Source of the DNA: Bacillota bacterium
GTDB taxonomy: Bacteria > Bacillota > Sulfobacillia > Symbiobacteriales > ZC4RG38
Assembly (NCBI GenBank): GCA_003242505.1
Contig: QGUP01000120.1
Coordinates: forward strand, 1-6,398
Length of the DNA stretch: 6,398 nt
Direction: 5' to 3'
Under the pieces are notes generated by a model, which was not told the origin of the DNA, made no database searches, and saw only the letters and a program-made list of their open reading frames with translations. How positions within the stretch are numbered: position 1 is the stretch's first letter; each line of letters starts with the position of its first letter. Made by a program: the position numbers and the translations under genes. Of this stretch, positions 5,633-6,398 are shown one piece after another.

Positions 5633-6301
5633 TCACCGGATGCCGAGGAGCTGCTCCACCTGGCCCTTGACAAAGGCCAGGTCCATGTAGCGCTCATGGA
5701 CGTACGCCACCCTGCCTTCCCGGTCGATGAAGAAACTGGTGGGCAGGGGCAGGATGCCGTAGCGGCTGGTCACTTTCATGTCCTTGTCCAGGAGGACGGT
5801 GAGCTCGAGGCCGTTCTGTTCCAGGAAGGAGCGGATGGTTGCCGGGCTCTCATCCAGATTGATGGCCAGGACCCGGAACCCCTTCTCCCGGTAGAGCCGC
5901 TCCACCGCCTGAAGGGCCGGCATCTCCTCCCGGCAGGGCGGGCACCAGGTGGCCCAGAAGTTCAGGAGCACCACCTGTCCTCTCAGGTCCGAGAGGCGCA
6001 CCACCTGGCCGTCCAGGGTCTCCAGGGCGAAGTCCGGCGCCGGCTCGCCGGGCTGGGGCTGCCGGCCCTTGGCGTCGGCGGGCCGGAGCAAGAGCGCAAG
6101 GACAAGGGCGGTGGTCACCGCTGTAATCCAGGCCATGGTCCGCCGCTTCCAAGCCGGCCGCCCGTACGCCGTCCCCCGGGCCGCGGGCGCCTGGCCGGCG
6201 CCGGGGTTCCGGCTGTCCCAGCCGCAGCGGTGGCAGAAGCGGGCACCCCGCAGCAGAGGGGTACCGCATTCCGGACACCCGGAGGTGGTCGGACCGACCA
6301 T
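5633..6301 (-). CDS. resA: ResA-like membrane-anchored thioredoxin with N-terminal zinc ribbon
   Basis: Thiol-disulfide oxidoreductase of the TlpA/ResA family. It is expected to reduce the CxxCH cysteines of apocytochrome c outside the membrane before haem attachment, using electrons from CcdA. The 222 residues have three parts. A zinc ribbon (CPEC at 9-12, X10, CHRC at 23-26) and a basic linker ending WKRR are predicted cytoplasmic. A signal-anchor helix spans about 56-73. The thioredoxin-like domain (82-222) has PAPDFALETLDG (87-98), the active site FWATWCPPCREEMP (115-128, C120 and C123) and the cis-proline motif PLPTSFFID (185-193). Bacillus ResA has CEPC; here it is CPPC. The ATG start is chosen because GGAGGG (6312-6307) sits 5 bases upstream; an earlier TTG would swallow that site. 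Standard ResA (about 180 residues) lacks the ribbon. A StoA-like role cannot be excluded, but the operon argues for ResA. Confidence 0.92.
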   Translation of the reverse strand: MVGPTTSGCPECGTPLLRGARFCHRCGWDSRNPGAGQAPAARGTAYGRPAWKRRTMAWITAVTTALVLALLLRPADAKGRQPQPGEPAPDFALETLDGQVVRLSDLRGQVVLLNFWATWCPPCREEMPALQAVERLYREKGFRVLAINLDESPATIRSFLEQNGLELTVLLDKDMKVTSRYGILPLPTSFFIDREGRVAYVHERYMDLAFVKGQVEQLLGIR

Positions 6302-6306
6302 GAAAT

Positions 6307-6312
6307 CCCTCC
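6307..6312 (-). promoter_or_regulatory. Ribosome binding site deciding the ATG start of resA
   Basis: GGAGGG (6312-6307) is 5 bases upstream of ATG 6301. This makes the ATG the start rather than the in-frame TTG at 6325, which would place the ribosome site inside the gene and add eight unconserved residues. Confidence 0.75.
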
Positions 6313-6336
6313 GTCGTTTCGTCAAATCCGTCCCCC

Positions 6337-6345
6337 ATTATAGCA
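6337..6345 (-). promoter_or_regulatory. Extended -10 housekeeping promoter of the resA-ccdA-resB-ccsA operon
   Basis: On the minus strand, TGCTATAAT (6345-6337) is a perfect extended -10 element of the main sigma factor, in the most AT-rich spot of the window. The likely start is near 6330, giving a leader of about 29 bases before the resA ATG. No good -35 is present at 17 bases (GCATTT); a looser TTTGTT lies at 14. The extended -10 TG would compensate. The remaining bases out to 6398 show no gene, no terminator and no clear operator. Confidence 0.75.
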
Positions 6346-6398
6346 CAGATGAATGGAACAAATGCCGCCATCGGCCGGTGCCCGGAGTCGTCGCAAGG

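Noticed and set aside
6302..6325. TTG start giving ResA eight more residues
   Set aside because: The extension contains the GGAGGG ribosome site that serves the ATG at 6301.
5561..6343. Open frame of 260 residues on the plus strand
   Set aside because: It is antisense to resA, which shows a full thioredoxin domain and ribosome site. No motif is visible in it.
1..6398. Signs of mobile elements, CRISPR arrays, tRNA or rRNA genes
   Set aside because: No transposase or integrase motif, no regularly spaced repeats and no RNA gene structure were seen; nearly all of the window is accounted for by conserved genes.

Overview
The window is a strongly GC-rich piece of what looks like an endospore-forming Bacillota genome. 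GC dominates third codon positions, and GTG and TTG start codons are common. The evidence for this host is an spoVA dipicolinic-acid channel operon next to a Gram-positive type (System II) cytochrome c maturation operon. That combination fits a high-GC, respiring spore former, for example something near Symbiobacterium, Thermaerobacter or related deep lineages. The exact genus is a guess that the sequence alone cannot settle.

Every real gene lies on the minus strand, so the window reads from right to left. Region 1 (about 6398 to 1957) is a four-gene operon: resA (membrane-anchored thioredoxin), ccdA (transmembrane electron carrier), resB and ccsA/resC (the haem export and ligation pair). An extended -10 promoter with a perfect TATAAT lies just before resA. 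The gaps between genes are 31, 41 and 52 bases, with no internal terminator seen. A GC hairpin with a short T tract follows ccsA. Region 2 (1956 to 1793) is the only notable non-coding stretch. It holds that terminator, a GC palindrome and a candidate sigma-G-type promoter. Region 3 (1792 to 1) is the start of a minimal spoVAC-spoVAD-spoVAE operon; spoVAE is cut by the window edge.

The first operon forms one pathway. CcdA carries electrons from cytoplasmic thioredoxin across the membrane to ResA. ResA keeps the CxxCH cysteines of apocytochrome c reduced. ResB and CcsA move haem outward and attach it to those cysteines. The second operon encodes SpoVA proteins that carry Ca-dipicolinate into the developing spore and release it at germination.

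The families are all known and no wholly new system is visible. The most unusual feature is that both ResA and ResB carry an N-terminal, predicted cytoplasmic zinc ribbon with the same CxxC-X10-CxxC spacing. Also worth checking are a long two-helix insertion in CcsA, a possible ATT start for ccsA, and the candidate forespore promoter. Long open frames on the plus strand are antisense by-products of GC-rich coding and are not annotated.
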